From assembly GCA_015206805.1 (NCBI GenBank), contig JADEZP010000015.1:1-36419 (forward strand): 36,419 nucleotides of DNA. The letters are read 5' to 3'. The position numbers and the translations under genes are program-made. This document shows, piece after piece, positions 1 through 8,134 of this stretch. A model generated the notes under the pieces. It ran no database searches. It worked only from the letters and a program-made list of their open reading frames with translations, and had not been told where the DNA came from. The stretch is from Quinella sp. 1Q7. GTDB lineage: Bacteria; Bacillota; Negativicutes; Selenomonadales; Selenomonadaceae. Position 1 is the stretch's first letter. Each line of letters opens with the position of its first letter.

Positions 1-132
1 GAGTGAAATTTTTGCAGCGACTTTAGCGACGCGTACCAGCTCCGATTTGTGGCGGACTTGTCTGCACGCGACGCACCGACGCATTTCAATCTGCTTAATC
101 GCCGTGCCCGCGACCGTTCGGCTTTTGGACAA
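1..132 (-). CDS. ylxR: YlxR family RNA-binding protein (partial, runs off left edge)
   Basis: Only the first 44 codons are present; the gene continues beyond base 1. The visible protein carries MRRCVACRQVRHKSELVRV, the typical YlxR (DUF448) start with a CxxC pair and a basic stretch. Family members are small nucleic-acid-binding proteins encoded between nusA and infB. I place the start at a TTG (132-130) because GAGGAG (146-141) sits seven bases upstream. It follows the nusA stop by five bases, so the two are probably co-translated. The rimP-nusA-ylxR order is the classic one and supports the call. Confidence 0.85.
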   Translation of the reverse strand, partial: MSKSRTVAGTAIKQIEMRRCVACRQVRHKSELVRVAKVAAKISL

Positions 133-137
133 ATCAA

Positions 138-1307
138 TCACTCCTCAAGCTGTCGAGGTGCGAAATTTTTCTTGAATTTTTTCTGGCGCGGCTTGAAGAC
201 TGCCATTGCATCCGAAATGTCGACTTCGTGCATGTTCGGGGGCAAGGTGTCGCCCTTCGACTGACGGACGCTTTTGATGTCAATCTTCCAGCCCGTAAGT
301 CTGGCGGCAAGTCGCGCGTTCTGACCTTCCTTGCCGATAGCCAAGCTCAACTGATTGTCGGGCACAATGACGCGGCAATTTTTATCGTCGTCGGCAAGCG
401 CGACGCTGACGATTTTCGACGGGCTTAGCGCGTTGGCAATGTAAACGCCGACTTTCGGGCTCCATTCGATGATGTCAAGTTTTTCCTCGCCGAGTTCGTC
501 AAGCACGGGCTGAATACGCGTGCCGCGCTGTCCGACGCATGAGCCGACCGCCTCGACGTTGGGATCTTTGGAAATGACGGCGACTTTTGCACGAGCACCG
601 GCTTCACGCGCCACGCCCTTAATTTCGATGATGCCGTCTTGAATTTCGGGAACTTCCAACTCAACGAGCCGCCGCACAAAATTCGGGTGCGTCCGCGACA
701 GGTAAACTTGCGGACCTTTGCCGCCCTTACGGACTTCGATAATGTACGCGCGCACGAAGTCGCCGATTTTGAAGTTGTCGTTGGGAGTTTGTTCGCTGGG
801 GACAAGAATCGCTTCCGTCTTGCCGACCTCGACGATTAAATTTTCGTCCTCCACGCGAACGACTTTGCCGCGAACCAAGTCGCTGTCGCGGTTTGTGAAT
901 TCGTCGTAGATGACGCCGCGTTCAGCCTCGCGAAGTTTCTGCACGACGATTTGTTTGGCAGCCTGCGCGGCAATGCGACCGAAATTTTTCGGCGTGACTT
1001 CAATTTCGACCACGTCATCAATTTCGCAACCGGGGCTGATTTGTTCGGCGTCTTCTTTGGAAATTTCGATAATCGGGTCTTCGACGACCTCGACGACGCT
1101 TTTGAGCGAATAAACATGAAAACTGCCGTCCTCGTGATCAATCGTGATTTCGACGTTATCATCTTGATTGAAATTTTTTTTGTATGCGACCTTGAGCGCG
1201 GACTCGACCGCCTCGAAAAGCACGTCGGGTGCAATTTCTTTTTCGGCGCACAAATCTTTGAGCGCGTCAATCAAACTAAGTTCGGGTTTCTTCCTTCTGC
1301 CTGCCAA
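138..1307 (-). CDS. nusA: Transcription termination/antitermination factor NusA
   Basis: A 389-residue NusA of the short form without acidic C-terminal repeats. An N-terminal RNA-polymerase-binding domain (about 1-130) is followed by an S1 domain (about 135-200, with DLVRGKVVRVEDENLIVEVG) and two KH domains. VGSCVGQRGTRIQ marks KH1 and LAIGKEGQNARLAARLTGW marks KH2. NusA binds RNA polymerase and nascent RNA and modulates pausing, termination and antitermination. The start is TTG (1307-1305) behind GGAGGAGG. The N-terminus (MAGRRKKPELSLIDALKDL) is a little longer and more basic than in many homologues. The gene follows rimP by 35 bases and precedes ylxR. Confidence 0.97.
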   Translation of the reverse strand: MAGRRKKPELSLIDALKDLCAEKEIAPDVLFEAVESALKVAYKKNFNQDDNVEITIDHEDGSFHVYSLKSVVEVVEDPIIEISKEDAEQISPGCEIDDVVEIEVTPKNFGRIAAQAAKQIVVQKLREAERGVIYDEFTNRDSDLVRGKVVRVEDENLIVEVGKTEAILVPSEQTPNDNFKIGDFVRAYIIEVRKGGKGPQVYLSRTHPNFVRRLVELEVPEIQDGIIEIKGVAREAGARAKVAVISKDPNVEAVGSCVGQRGTRIQPVLDELGEEKLDIIEWSPKVGVYIANALSPSKIVSVALADDDKNCRVIVPDNQLSLAIGKEGQNARLAARLTGWKIDIKSVRQSKGDTLPPNMHEVDISDAMAVFKPRQKKFKKNFAPRQLEE

Positions 1308-1342
1308 GTAAATTCTTCCTCCTCCGTAAGCTCCCCTGTAAA

Positions 1343-1786
1343 CTAAAAATCTATGTGCAATCTGACCTGCGCGACTTTATCACGCGGCAACGGCGCAAAG
1401 TCTTTGAGCCGCAGAAATTTATCGTCGCGACCTTCAAGCTGACCGACGAAAATTTTTTTGCCGTCAAGCGGTGCGTAAAGCGTCACGTCGACAAGCTTGC
1501 CCGATTCGCGCACAAAGTCTTTGTCTTTCTTCAAGATGCGGTCGATGCCCGGCGACGATACCTCCAAAATGTACGCGCTGCTAATGATGTCGGATTCGTC
1601 GAGCCGCGCGCTAAGTTGTTCGCTCAATGTTTGACAATCGTCCAAGTCGATTCCGCCCGCCTTGTCGACGAACACGCGCAGATACCAATCGCGCTCCTTG
1701 ACATATTCAACGTCGACGAGCTCATAATCCGTGCCCGCCAAAATTTCAGTCATCATGGATTCAACTTGCGCCTCAACCTTGCTCAA
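1343..1786 (-). CDS. rimP: Ribosome maturation factor RimP
   Basis: A 147-residue RimP, needed for 30S subunit maturation. The two-domain pattern is clear: an N-terminal alpha/beta domain (YELVDVEYVKERDWYLRVFV, DLDDCQTLSEQL, YILEVSSPGIDR) and a C-terminal SH3-like barrel (VDVTLYAPLDGKKIFVGQL). I chose the TTG at 1786-1784, preceded by GGGGGTG. An in-frame extension upstream starting MGSRPLF would pass through a leader hairpin and is not conserved family sequence. First gene of the rimP-nusA-ylxR run. Confidence 0.93.
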   Translation of the reverse strand: MSKVEAQVESMMTEILAGTDYELVDVEYVKERDWYLRVFVDKAGGIDLDDCQTLSEQLSARLDESDIISSAYILEVSSPGIDRILKKDKDFVRESGKLVDVTLYAPLDGKKIFVGQLEGRDDKFLRLKDFAPLPRDKVAQVRLHIDF

Positions 1787-1817
1787 TCGCTCACCCCCAA
1801 AATTTCCCCTTACAACG

Positions 1818-1847
1818 TGAAAGAGTGGACGCGAGCCCACTCTTTCA
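1818..1847 (-). promoter_or_regulatory. Leader hairpin upstream of rimP
   Basis: An 11-bp perfect inverted repeat, TGAAAGAGTGG with its complement, closes an 8-base loop. It lies about 32 bases upstream of the rimP TTG start. No T-run follows on the minus strand, so it is not an ordinary intrinsic terminator. From memory, AGAGTGGG hairpins before rimP are common in Firmicutes; a role as a leader or attenuator element is inference. Confidence 0.55.
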
Positions 1848-2104
1848 ACTAAGCTGTGTTCGTTTTAATCGTTCCCCGCCGTCGCGAGGACTGTGGCAAC
1901 CGTACAATCGACAACCCCCGAAAAAGTTTTGCAATGACTTCGCGGCATATTCTAAACAAAATTTCGCGTGTTGGCAAGTTTTTTCTTCGCGCGGCAAAAA
2001 ATTTCGGCGACGTGAATTTGTAAGCGTGCACAGCTTTGTGCGGCAGGAAAATTTTCGCGGCGGCAGAATCAACTTCCACGAACGATTGCAAAGGCTGTGA
2101 TGTT
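1848..2104. other. Divergent intergenic region, rimP / deacetylase
   Basis: About 257 bases between two divergent transcription units. It must hold promoters in both directions, but I could not find a -35/-10 pair good enough to report. Several AAATTT palindromes occur (near 1970, 2000 and 2050). ORFs of 75-90 codons are open here but show no recognisable protein character or ribosome binding site. Confidence 0.5.
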
Positions 2105-2899
2105 ATGTTCAAGAAAATTTTTCTAATCGCGCTGATTGTCGTCGGAGTCGGCTTTTACAGGTCGCAGGCGCAAAGTGCTGACGAAATAACCGCCATTGCC
2201 GAAGGTCCGAAAATTTTGGTGCTCAACTATCATCAAATCGACAACAAGAGCGCGTATCTTGCCGTGCCGATAAGCGATTTCGAGGCGCAGATGAAATTTC
2301 TTGTCGACAGCGGCTGCGTGACGATAACGCCCGACGAACTTTATGCGGGACTGCGCGGAGAACTGCAACTTCCGCCAAAGCCCGTGCTGATTACGTTCGA
2401 CGACGGCTATCTGGACAACTACACGAACGCATTCCCGATTCTCAAGAAGTACGGCTTGCACGCGACGATTTTCATAATTCCGGCGTTCACGGGCGTTTAT
2501 CCAGGCTACATGACGTGGGATCAGCTCAAGGAAATGGAGGCGGCGGGAATTACCGTCGAGTCGCACACGTTGACTCACCCGAAACTTGAAGAACTTCCCG
2601 ACGACGAAATTCGCAACGAACTGCTCAACTCCAAGAATATGCTTGAGCAAAATCTCGGTCACCCGATTGAATTCCTTGCATACCCGACGGGCACTTACAA
2701 TCTGCATATCGCGGGCATTGCGCAGGATATCGGCTACAAGGGCGCGTTCACGATTAAGTACGGCATTGTCGACGGCGGCAGTAATTTTTTCGCATTGGAG
2801 CGCGTGCCGATTTTCCATTCGCCCACGACCATGAAAGATTTTTACGAGCGGATTGCGTGGCGGCAAAGTTTCGAGGAATTCGGTTGGCAAAAAAAATAG
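2105..2899 (+). CDS. Exported polysaccharide deacetylase (NodB homology family)
   Basis: 264 residues. A short basic N-terminus and hydrophobic helix (MFKKIFLIALIVVGVGFY) act as a signal peptide or anchor. The NodB fold follows: LNYHQID near 40, ITFDDGY with the DD pair at 99-100, SHTLTHPKL with metal-binding His154 and His158, and a late RVPIFHS. These enzymes remove acetyl groups from N-acetylated glycans such as peptidoglycan or poly-N-acetylglucosamine in a metal-dependent reaction; the N-terminal layout recalls PgaB/IcaB. The start is the ATG just before the signal sequence; its ribosome binding site is weak. The gene stands alone, so the substrate is unknown. Confidence 0.9.
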   Translation: MFKKIFLIALIVVGVGFYRSQAQSADEITAIAEGPKILVLNYHQIDNKSAYLAVPISDFEAQMKFLVDSGCVTITPDELYAGLRGELQLPPKPVLITFDDGYLDNYTNAFPILKKYGLHATIFIIPAFTGVYPGYMTWDQLKEMEAAGITVESHTLTHPKLEELPDDEIRNELLNSKNMLEQNLGHPIEFLAYPTGTYNLHIAGIAQDIGYKGAFTIKYGIVDGGSNFFALERVPIFHSPTTMKDFYERIAWRQSFEEFGWQKK

Positions 2900-2991
2900 C
2901 GCGTGCTTAATCCGACGCGTCAATCGTTGCCGCGAGCTGAAAAATTTTTCTTGCCAAAATTTTGCGCGTCGAATATAATTTCGTCGGCAAA

Positions 2992-3022
2992 CAAAAAATT
3001 ACCCCGCGCAGTTCACGCGAGG
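2992..3022 (-). terminator. Rho-independent terminator of the small-peptide mRNA
   Basis: On the minus strand CCTCGCGT pairs with GCGCGGGG across a five-base loop (3002-3022) and is followed by TAATTTTTTG. It lies about 90 bases after the 28-residue ORF and would end that transcript. Confidence 0.7.
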
Positions 3023-3028
3023 TTGTGC

Positions 3029-3056
3029 TTGTCAAGGCGGTTTTGCCCCCTATATA
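3029..3056 (+). promoter_or_regulatory. Promoter for a putative antisense RNA
   Basis: TTGTCA (3029-3034), a 16-base spacer and TATATA (3051-3056) form a sigma-A-like promoter. A transcript starting near 3063 would read toward 3225, through the complement of the whole 28-residue ORF and its ribosome-binding hairpin. Confidence 0.6.
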
Positions 3057-3062
3057 TCTTGA

Positions 3063-3230
3063 TAGAAAATTTTGGTAAATCTAGGTTTCAGCTGCTAGCC
3101 CTGGGAAGCTCAGGCGGCTGTTCCGCTCATTGCGAGGAGCAATGCCCCCGTCATGGCGATCGTTCGGATTATGAACCAAACAATGCGCTTCTTCATGAGC
3201 GTAACCCCCTTCCGTGGGGGCTTTCTGGTT
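3063..3230 (+). ncRNA. Putative antisense RNA to the small-peptide gene
   Basis: Inferred transcript from the promoter at 3029-3056. CCCCC (3205-3209) and GGGGG (3216-3220), followed by CTTTCTGGTTT, could end it, though the T-run is poor. It would be fully complementary to the ORF at 3110-3196 and its translation start region, the usual arrangement of a type I antitoxin RNA. The internal CATTGC...GCAATG gives another hairpin near 3129-3145. No homologue recognised; existence is inference. Confidence 0.45.
3110..3196 (-). CDS. 28-residue hydrophobic peptide, putative type I toxin
   Basis: A small ORF starting MKKRIVWFIIRTIAM and ending LLLAMSGTAA: a basic N-terminus followed by one hydrophobic segment long enough to span a membrane. 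The ATG (3196-3194) has a strong GGAAGGGGG site eight bases upstream. That site is locked in a CCCCC/GGGGG hairpin (3205-3220), a common way to restrain translation of type I toxin mRNAs. It has its own promoter (3270-3298) and terminator (2992-3022), and an opposing promoter would make an antisense RNA across it. Function is inferred from architecture alone; I do not recognise the peptide family. Confidence 0.5.
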   Translation of the reverse strand: MKKRIVWFIIRTIAMTGALLLAMSGTAA

Positions 3231-3269
3231 TAAAACCGCCTTTGCCGCAACGGCGACAAGCACGAACGA

Positions 3270-3298
3270 ATTATAAATCATGAGCCGTCCGAATTCAA
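3270..3298 (-). promoter_or_regulatory. Promoter of the small-peptide mRNA
   Basis: On the minus strand TTGAAT (3298-3293), a 17-base spacer and a perfect TATAAT (3275-3270). It overlaps the 3' end of the membrane protein gene and gives a leader of about 65 bases before the 28-residue ORF. Confidence 0.7.
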
Positions 3299-4585
3299 GG
3301 CGGCTGATTTTTTTTGCGCGGACGATGAAATTTCCATTGCCGCACATGTCAGCGCGAAGACCGCCACTGCGAGCCCGCGATATACGAAGAATGCGTGAAT
3401 GTGAGAATGACCGCTTGCAAGCGCGACCCATACGAACGGCAACATTGCGGGCAACAGGTACGGCAAAATTTTTCGCGGTGACAACGAAATTTCACGCCTC
3501 CGACGAATCAGCGAGACCGTCAGCAAAATTATCGCGGCGAATAAAAAAATTCTTATCGGACCGTGCCCGCCGACCGCGACGATTCGTTGTAGCGCGTCCG
3601 CCGTCGTGATTTGCCAGCCCGCCGCCGTCAACGCGTCGCTGATTTGCAGGTACGACATCACTTGCCCCAGCGCGTCCGACAAAACGTCCCGACCCGTCAA
3701 AATTTGCGCGACGAGCCATTTGCCCGACCACATGCCGAAATAGCCCGTGCCCCACGCCGTCAAAAGTCCGACCATTGACTTGAGCACGTGCGCCAAATTT
3801 TTTTCGAGCAGTGCCCGCCGATTCAGCAGGTACCACGTCGTCAGCGGCAATCCGACGGAAAATATCGGGTACGTCAATAAATCCGTGAACGCCACTAAAA
3901 TTCCGACCACCGCGAAAAAATATTCATACAGCGCGTCGTCGAACAGGCGGCGATTTTTTTTGAGCATGACAATCAACGCGGACAGCGTCACTGCGTAAAC
4001 CGTCGAAAATTGAAACGACATCGACACCGACACTAAATTTATCGTCATTACGGCGGCGGCGAAGGCGACTGCAATTCGCGTGCCCAAAATTTTTTGGAAC
4101 ATCAGCAACGCCGTCACGAACAGGATAAAGTCCGCATAGGCGACAATCATGCGCACGTGATTTACTTGCGTCGCGATTAACAGCGGCTTGAGTATCAGCA
4201 ATGCTCCGTGCCAATATCGCGGGTAATTTATTTCCGCCAAGCCCGTTGTGTCGCCGCGCAGGGCTTGAATCAGTGCGTCGACGGGCTTTTCGTCGGCAGT
4301 CAGTCCGTAGCGCGGATTGAGCATTGCCGAGTTTATGACGCCGTCAATCGGGTGCGTGACCTCCAGCAAAAATATCGCGTCGGTGAAGTTGTCCAGCCGC
4401 GAATGTTCGCCCAGTGCCCACGACGGATAATTGCCTTCGCGCTCGTAAAGTTCAAGTCCCGCGCGGACGTTTCGCACGACGCGATCGTTCGGCAGGGCGT
4501 AAACAAAAATCATCGCCGCCGTGCCGAGCAAAACACTCAACGCGACGCCGATGACGATTCGCAAAAATTTTTTCGGTTCAAACAT
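3278..4585 (-). CDS. Polytopic membrane protein of unknown function
   Basis: 435 residues with about ten hydrophobic segments. The first is near 8-30 (IVIGVALSVLLGTAAMIFVY); a soluble loop of about 110 residues follows (LELYEREGNYPSWALGEHSR, LLEVTHPIDGVINSAMLNP), then regularly spaced helices to the end. A long first extracytoplasmic loop followed by many helices is seen in GT-C-fold glycosyltransferases and related envelope proteins, but I see no diagnostic motif. The ATG at 4585 overlaps the mqnA stop (ATGTTTGA), so the two are translationally coupled. An upstream in-frame start inside mqnA is less likely. Last gene of the long minus-strand run. Confidence 0.75.
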   Translation of the reverse strand: MFEPKKFLRIVIGVALSVLLGTAAMIFVYALPNDRVVRNVRAGLELYEREGNYPSWALGEHSRLDNFTDAIFLLEVTHPIDGVINSAMLNPRYGLTADEKPVDALIQALRGDTTGLAEINYPRYWHGALLILKPLLIATQVNHVRMIVAYADFILFVTALLMFQKILGTRIAVAFAAAVMTINLVSVSMSFQFSTVYAVTLSALIVMLKKNRRLFDDALYEYFFAVVGILVAFTDLLTYPIFSVGLPLTTWYLLNRRALLEKNLAHVLKSMVGLLTAWGTGYFGMWSGKWLVAQILTGRDVLSDALGQVMSYLQISDALTAAGWQITTADALQRIVAVGGHGPIRIFLFAAIILLTVSLIRRRREISLSPRKILPYLLPAMLPFVWVALASGHSHIHAFFVYRGLAVAVFALTCAAMEISSSAQKKSAALNSDGS

Positions 4586-5399
4586 CAGCAAACACCAACT
4601 CCGGTTCGCGGTCAATCAAATTCAACGCCGCCGCCTTGCGATAATACAACTTGAGCGCGTCGAGCCCGTCGCCCGTCAAATCCCACTTGATGACGCCGCC
4701 AAGGTAATTGTCGAGTTCTGCGGCGGTAAAGGGCTTTGTCGGTAGGACAGCGGCAATCGCGTCGGACTTGTGCTCCAGCCCGTAAGCAAGCGCGTGCGAA
4801 ATTTTTTCATACGCCGCCCGCAAGTGCGCGGGATTTTTTTCGGCAAAGTCGCGTCGGACAGCCCACAGCGCGTAAACCATCTGCCTGCCCGTGAGTTTGT
4901 GCCACTCGCCGCCGACGTCGTACACGTGAAAATTTTTCGGCGGGTGCAGATAAATTTGCAACGCGTCGTCGCCAATCAACAGCGCGGCAGTCGCGTCGTC
5001 GTCAACGGGCTTTTCGACGGCAACGGCTCGCGTTTCGTAGTGCGGCGCGGCGTCGTAAGCGTCGTGCAGGATAATTTTCAGCAGGCGTTGCGCAGTCGCG
5101 GACTTCGACGTTAAGATAATTTTGTCGTCGCGCAGTTCGTCAATCGGCTTGCGTGAAACTAAAACAATGCTCGTAACGTTGCCTTCCGCGCGGACGCACA
5201 GCCTCGGCAGAATCAACAGCTTGTCGCTTTGCCGCGCATATTCAATCGACGAAATGTTGCTGATGTCCAGTCGCCCCGCCGCAAGTTCGCCGTTGAGGAA
5301 CGTCGGCACGCCTCGAACAATCGGCAAATTCTGCGCGGCGTAACCGAAACTTATCGGCAGGACGTTCAGAAAATCAATATGACCAATTTTAGGAGACAT
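4578..5399 (-). CDS. mqnA: Chorismate dehydratase MqnA (futalosine menaquinone pathway)
   Basis: 273 residues, matching the MqnA/MqnD periplasmic-binding-like fold. It begins MSPKIGHIDFLNVLPISFG, contains GELAAGRLDISNISSIEYAR and later LLIGDDALQI. MqnA dehydrates chorismate to 3-[(1-carboxyvinyl)oxy]benzoate, the first step of the alternative menaquinone route. MqnD is a related paralogue, but the order of motifs and the ISSIEYAR segment fit MqnA. The ATG at 5399 follows GGAGG; the gap from guaA is 13 bases. Menaquinone would be the acceptor for the hydrogenase at 27296-30996. Confidence 0.85.
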   Translation of the reverse strand: MSPKIGHIDFLNVLPISFGYAAQNLPIVRGVPTFLNGELAAGRLDISNISSIEYARQSDKLLILPRLCVRAEGNVTSIVLVSRKPIDELRDDKIILTSKSATAQRLLKIILHDAYDAAPHYETRAVAVEKPVDDDATAALLIGDDALQIYLHPPKNFHVYDVGGEWHKLTGRQMVYALWAVRRDFAEKNPAHLRAAYEKISHALAYGLEHKSDAIAAVLPTKPFTAAELDNYLGGVIKWDLTGDGLDALKLYYRKAAALNLIDREPELVFADV

Positions 5400-5412
5400 A
5401 TCGCCGCCTCCG

Positions 5413-6930
5413 TCATTCAAATTCAATCGTCGCGGGCGGCTTACTGGTGCAGTCGTAAAGCACGCGGTTGACGCCCTTGACCTCGTTGACGATTCGATTC
5501 GCGACGCGGCTCAACACGTCCCACGGAATTTGCGCCGCCTCCGCCGTCATAAAGTCGCTCGTCAGCACGGCACGCAACGCAATCGCAAAATCATACGTGC
5601 GCCCGTCGCCCATTACGCCGACCGAACGCATATTCGTCAGCGCGGCAAAATATTGCGCCAAATTTTTATCGACGCCCGCACGCGCAACTTCCTCGCGGTA
5701 AATGGCGTCGGCGTCCTGCACGAGACGAACTTTTTCCGCCGTGACTTCGCCGATAATTCGGATGCCCAGTCCCGGTCCGGGGAACGGTTGCCGATTAACG
5801 ATGTGTTCGGGCAAACCAAGTTCACGACCCGCCTGCCGCACTTCGTCTTTGAACAGCAGGCGCAACGGCTCAACAATTTCCTTGAAGTCCACGAAGTCGG
5901 GCAGCCCGCCAACGTTGTGGTGACTTTTGATGACGGCGGATTTGCCCAAGCCGCTTTCAATGACGTCGGGATAAATCGTGCCCTGCACAAGATAATCGAC
6001 CGCGCCGATTTTTTTGGAGACCTCCTCGAACACGCGAATGAATTCCTCGCCGATAATCTTGCGTTTGCGTTCGGGATCGGTCACGCCGCGCAGTTTGTTC
6101 AGGAAACGTTCTGCGGCGTCGACGGCGACAAAATTCAAGTCAAAGCCGCTGAAAACCGCCTTGACTTCCGCCGCCTCATTCTTGCGCAAAAGTCCGTGGT
6201 CGACGAATACGCACGTCAAATTTTTCCCGACAGCCTTGCTCAACAGAACTGCCGCGACGCTCGAATCAACGCCGCCGCTCAACGCGCATAAAACCTTGCC
6301 GCCGCCGATTTTGGACTTGAGCTCGGCAACGGTCTTCGCGACGAACGAACTCATTTGCCAATTGCGGGCGCAGTTGCAGATGTCGACGAAGTTTGAAAAA
6401 ATTTTCATGCCCTCGACGGTGTGGACAACTTCGGGGTGGAATTGCACGGCGTAAAGCTTGCGCGACGCGTCCTCCATTGCGGCGACGGGACAATCTTTCG
6501 TGACGGCGGTCACGGTGAAATTTTCGGGCGCGGCAAAAATTCTGTCGGTATGGCTCATCCACGCGACGGATTTTTTTTCGACGCCCGCAAACAGTTTCGA
6601 CGCGCCGTCAACAACTTCAACATCGGTTTTGCCGTATTCGCTGACGGTCGCGGGTTTGACGGTGCCGCCGAGAACGTGAGCCATTGCCTGTGCGCCGTAA
6701 CAAATGCCCAAAATCGGAATGCCCAGCTCGAACAGTTCACGCGGAGGCAAGCTTACGTCGGAGCCGTAAACACTTTGCGGACCGCCCGTCAAAATAATTC
6801 CTTCGGGTCGGAGTTCGCGCACCTTGTCGAAATTCGACGCCGCGTGCACTTCGCAGTAGACGTGATTTTCGCGCACGCGCCGCGCAATCAGCTGATTGTA
6901 TTGCCCGCCGAAGTCCAAAACCAAAATCAT
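5413..6930 (-). CDS. guaA: GMP synthase (glutamine-hydrolysing)
   Basis: 505 residues. The N-terminal class I glutamine amidotransferase has ILGICYG (catalytic Cys77) and [10 protein letters not shown] (catalytic His and Glu). An ATP pyrophosphatase domain follows with the P-loop [15 protein letters not shown], and the C-terminal dimerisation domain ends KPPATIEFE. It aminates XMP to GMP. I start at the ATG at 6930, which has AGGAG eight bases upstream; the GTG at 6939 overlaps that site. The ATG lies one base after the pheA stop, indicating coupling. Confidence 0.98.
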   Translation of the reverse strand: MILVLDFGGQYNQLIARRVRENHVYCEVHAASNFDKVRELRPEGIILTGGPQSVYGSDVSLPPRELFELGIPILGICYGAQAMAHVLGGTVKPATVSEYGKTDVEVVDGASKLFAGVEKKSVAWMSHTDRIFAAPENFTVTAVTKDCPVAAMEDASRKLYAVQFHPEVVHTVEGMKIFSNFVDICNCARNWQMSSFVAKTVAELKSKIGGGKVLCALSGGVDSSVAAVLLSKAVGKNLTCVFVDHGLLRKNEAAEVKAVFSGFDLNFVAVDAAERFLNKLRGVTDPERKRKIIGEEFIRVFEEVSKKIGAVDYLVQGTIYPDVIESGLGKSAVIKSHHNVGGLPDFVDFKEIVEPLRLLFKDEVRQAGRELGLPEHIVNRQPFPGPGLGIRIIGEVTAEKVRLVQDADAIYREEVARAGVDKNLAQYFAALTNMRSVGVMGDGRTYDFAIALRAVLTSDFMTAEAAQIPWDVLSRVANRIVNEVKGVNRVLYDCTSKPPATIEFE

Positions 6931-6931
6931 A

Positions 6932-7786
6932 TCAATCACTCCTAATCGTCTTAAAGACGCCGAGATTTTTCAGCCAAATGCTTTTGTCGTAGACGGCGCG
7001 AATCGCCTCGCGCAAGGCGTCGTCGCCGGAGTCGGTCTCCAGCTCGAAGAAAAAAATATACGCGCCGAGAATCGTGCGTGCGGGTCGCGACTCGATGCGC
7101 GTCATGTTGACGTTGCGCCGCGCGAATTCCGTCAACACGTCGCAAAGCGAACCTGCGCGGGAGCCGTCGATTTGACAGATAATCAAAACTTTGTCGCCGT
7201 CGAAAGTTTCAACGGGCGCGGCATTTCGCGGGCGATAATGTATCTCGAAAAAGCGCGTGGCGTTATGCGGATTGTCCTGAATATTTTTCGCGGCGACGGT
7301 CAATCCGTGAAGTTTGCCTGCGCGTTCGGTGCATATGGCGGCGAAATTTTCGGCGGATTCGGCGACAAGTTCGGCGGCGCGTGCAGTGGAGGTCGTCGCG
7401 ACAATTTCGGCGGCGGGAAAATTTTCGCGCAGGAACTTTCGACATTGGGCAAGCGGTTGCGCGTGCGAAAATATTTTCGTGACGGCGGCGGTGTTCGTGA
7501 GCGGTCGCGCCATCAAAAAATTTTTCACGGGCCAAATCAATTCGCGGACGATAGTCAACGTGTCGGAGCGTGCCAGCGTGTCGAGCGTGATGTTGATTGA
7601 GCCTTCAAGCGAATTTTCCACGGGTACAAGCGCGGCGTCGAGTTCGCGTTCCTTGACGGCGTTCAGTGCGTCGAAGATGTCCGCGCAAATTTGCAGTCGC
7701 CAATCTTCCCGCAAAAAATTTTTCAGCCAAAGAGCCGCCTCCTCGGAGTGCGTGCCCTTCGGCCCCAAAATCCCGATTGTTTTCAT
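6932..7786 (-). CDS. pheA: Prephenate dehydratase
   Basis: 284 residues, monofunctional (no chorismate mutase domain). The catalytic domain starts [18 protein letters not shown] and includes [11 protein letters not shown] and [11 protein letters not shown] (the catalytic T-R-F). The C-terminal ACT domain (about 195-275) carries [11 protein letters not shown], the ESRP motif that binds phenylalanine. It converts prephenate to phenylpyruvate for phenylalanine synthesis and should be feedback-inhibited through the ACT domain. The ATG follows GAGGA. Chorismate-derived metabolism continues two genes on with mqnA. Confidence 0.97.
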   Translation of the reverse strand: MKTIGILGPKGTHSEEAALWLKNFLREDWRLQICADIFDALNAVKERELDAALVPVENSLEGSINITLDTLARSDTLTIVRELIWPVKNFLMARPLTNTAAVTKIFSHAQPLAQCRKFLRENFPAAEIVATTSTARAAELVAESAENFAAICTERAGKLHGLTVAAKNIQDNPHNATRFFEIHYRPRNAAPVETFDGDKVLIICQIDGSRAGSLCDVLTEFARRNVNMTRIESRPARTILGAYIFFFELETDSGDDALREAIRAVYDKSIWLKNLGVFKTIRSD

Positions 7787-7795
7787 GATGATTCC

Positions 7796-8116
7796 TCAAT
7801 GCGTTCCGAAAAAATTACACAGTACGACGCCGACGACGATTAAAATTATTCCGATAAGTCCCGGCGTCGAAATTGTTTCGTGGAAGAAAATTTTTGCGAC
7901 GACTGCCGCGAGCACGATACCCAGTCCGCTCCACGTCGCGTAGGCAATGTTCAGTCGGACGGTTTTCAGCGACAGCGCGAAAAAATAAAAACAGCCGCCG
8001 TAAAAAGTCAGCGTGCCCGCCGCGAAAAGTTTGTTGCCGAATCCGTCCGATAACTTCATGCACGTTGTCCCGCACAGCTCCAAAATTATCGCCGCCGTCA
8101 AGTAAACGTAACCCAT
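7796..8116 (-). CDS. Small multidrug resistance (SMR) family transporter
   Basis: 106 residues and four membrane segments. Helix 1 has AAIILELCGTTCMKLSDGF, with the essential membrane-embedded Glu and the GTT.MK signature. Helix 3 has NIAYATWSGLGIVLAAVVA, matching the SMR YA.WSG.G motif. These proteins work as dimers that exchange protons for cationic drugs or guanidinium-like compounds. The sequence alone does not separate EmrE-type from guanidinium exporters. The ribosome binding site is weak, suggesting coupling to the exonuclease gene 18 bases upstream. Confidence 0.92.
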   Translation of the reverse strand: MGYVYLTAAIILELCGTTCMKLSDGFGNKLFAAGTLTFYGGCFYFFALSLKTVRLNIAYATWSGLGIVLAAVVAKIFFHETISTPGLIGIILIVVGVVLCNFFGTH

Positions 8117-8134
8117 ACGAATTGTCCGCGCCGT

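Noticed and set aside
2123-2923. A 266-codon minus-strand ORF opposite the deacetylase gene
   Set aside because: Long antisense frames are common in this GC-biased sequence. It has no family resemblance, and the plus strand carries clear NodB motifs.
3121-3180. CATTGCGAGGAGC-like segment as a dispersed REP repeat
   Set aside because: Similar strings occur as intergenic repeats in other bacteria, but no second copy is visible here and it lies within the peptide ORF, so I could not support a repeat call.
3081-3431. A 116-codon minus-strand ORF covering the small-peptide locus, including a 65-residue piece starting MIYNSFVLVAVAAKAV
   Set aside because: Its nearest ATG overlaps the TATAAT box of the small-peptide promoter, it has no ribosome binding site, and its sequence is an out-of-frame reading of the hairpins and antisense region.
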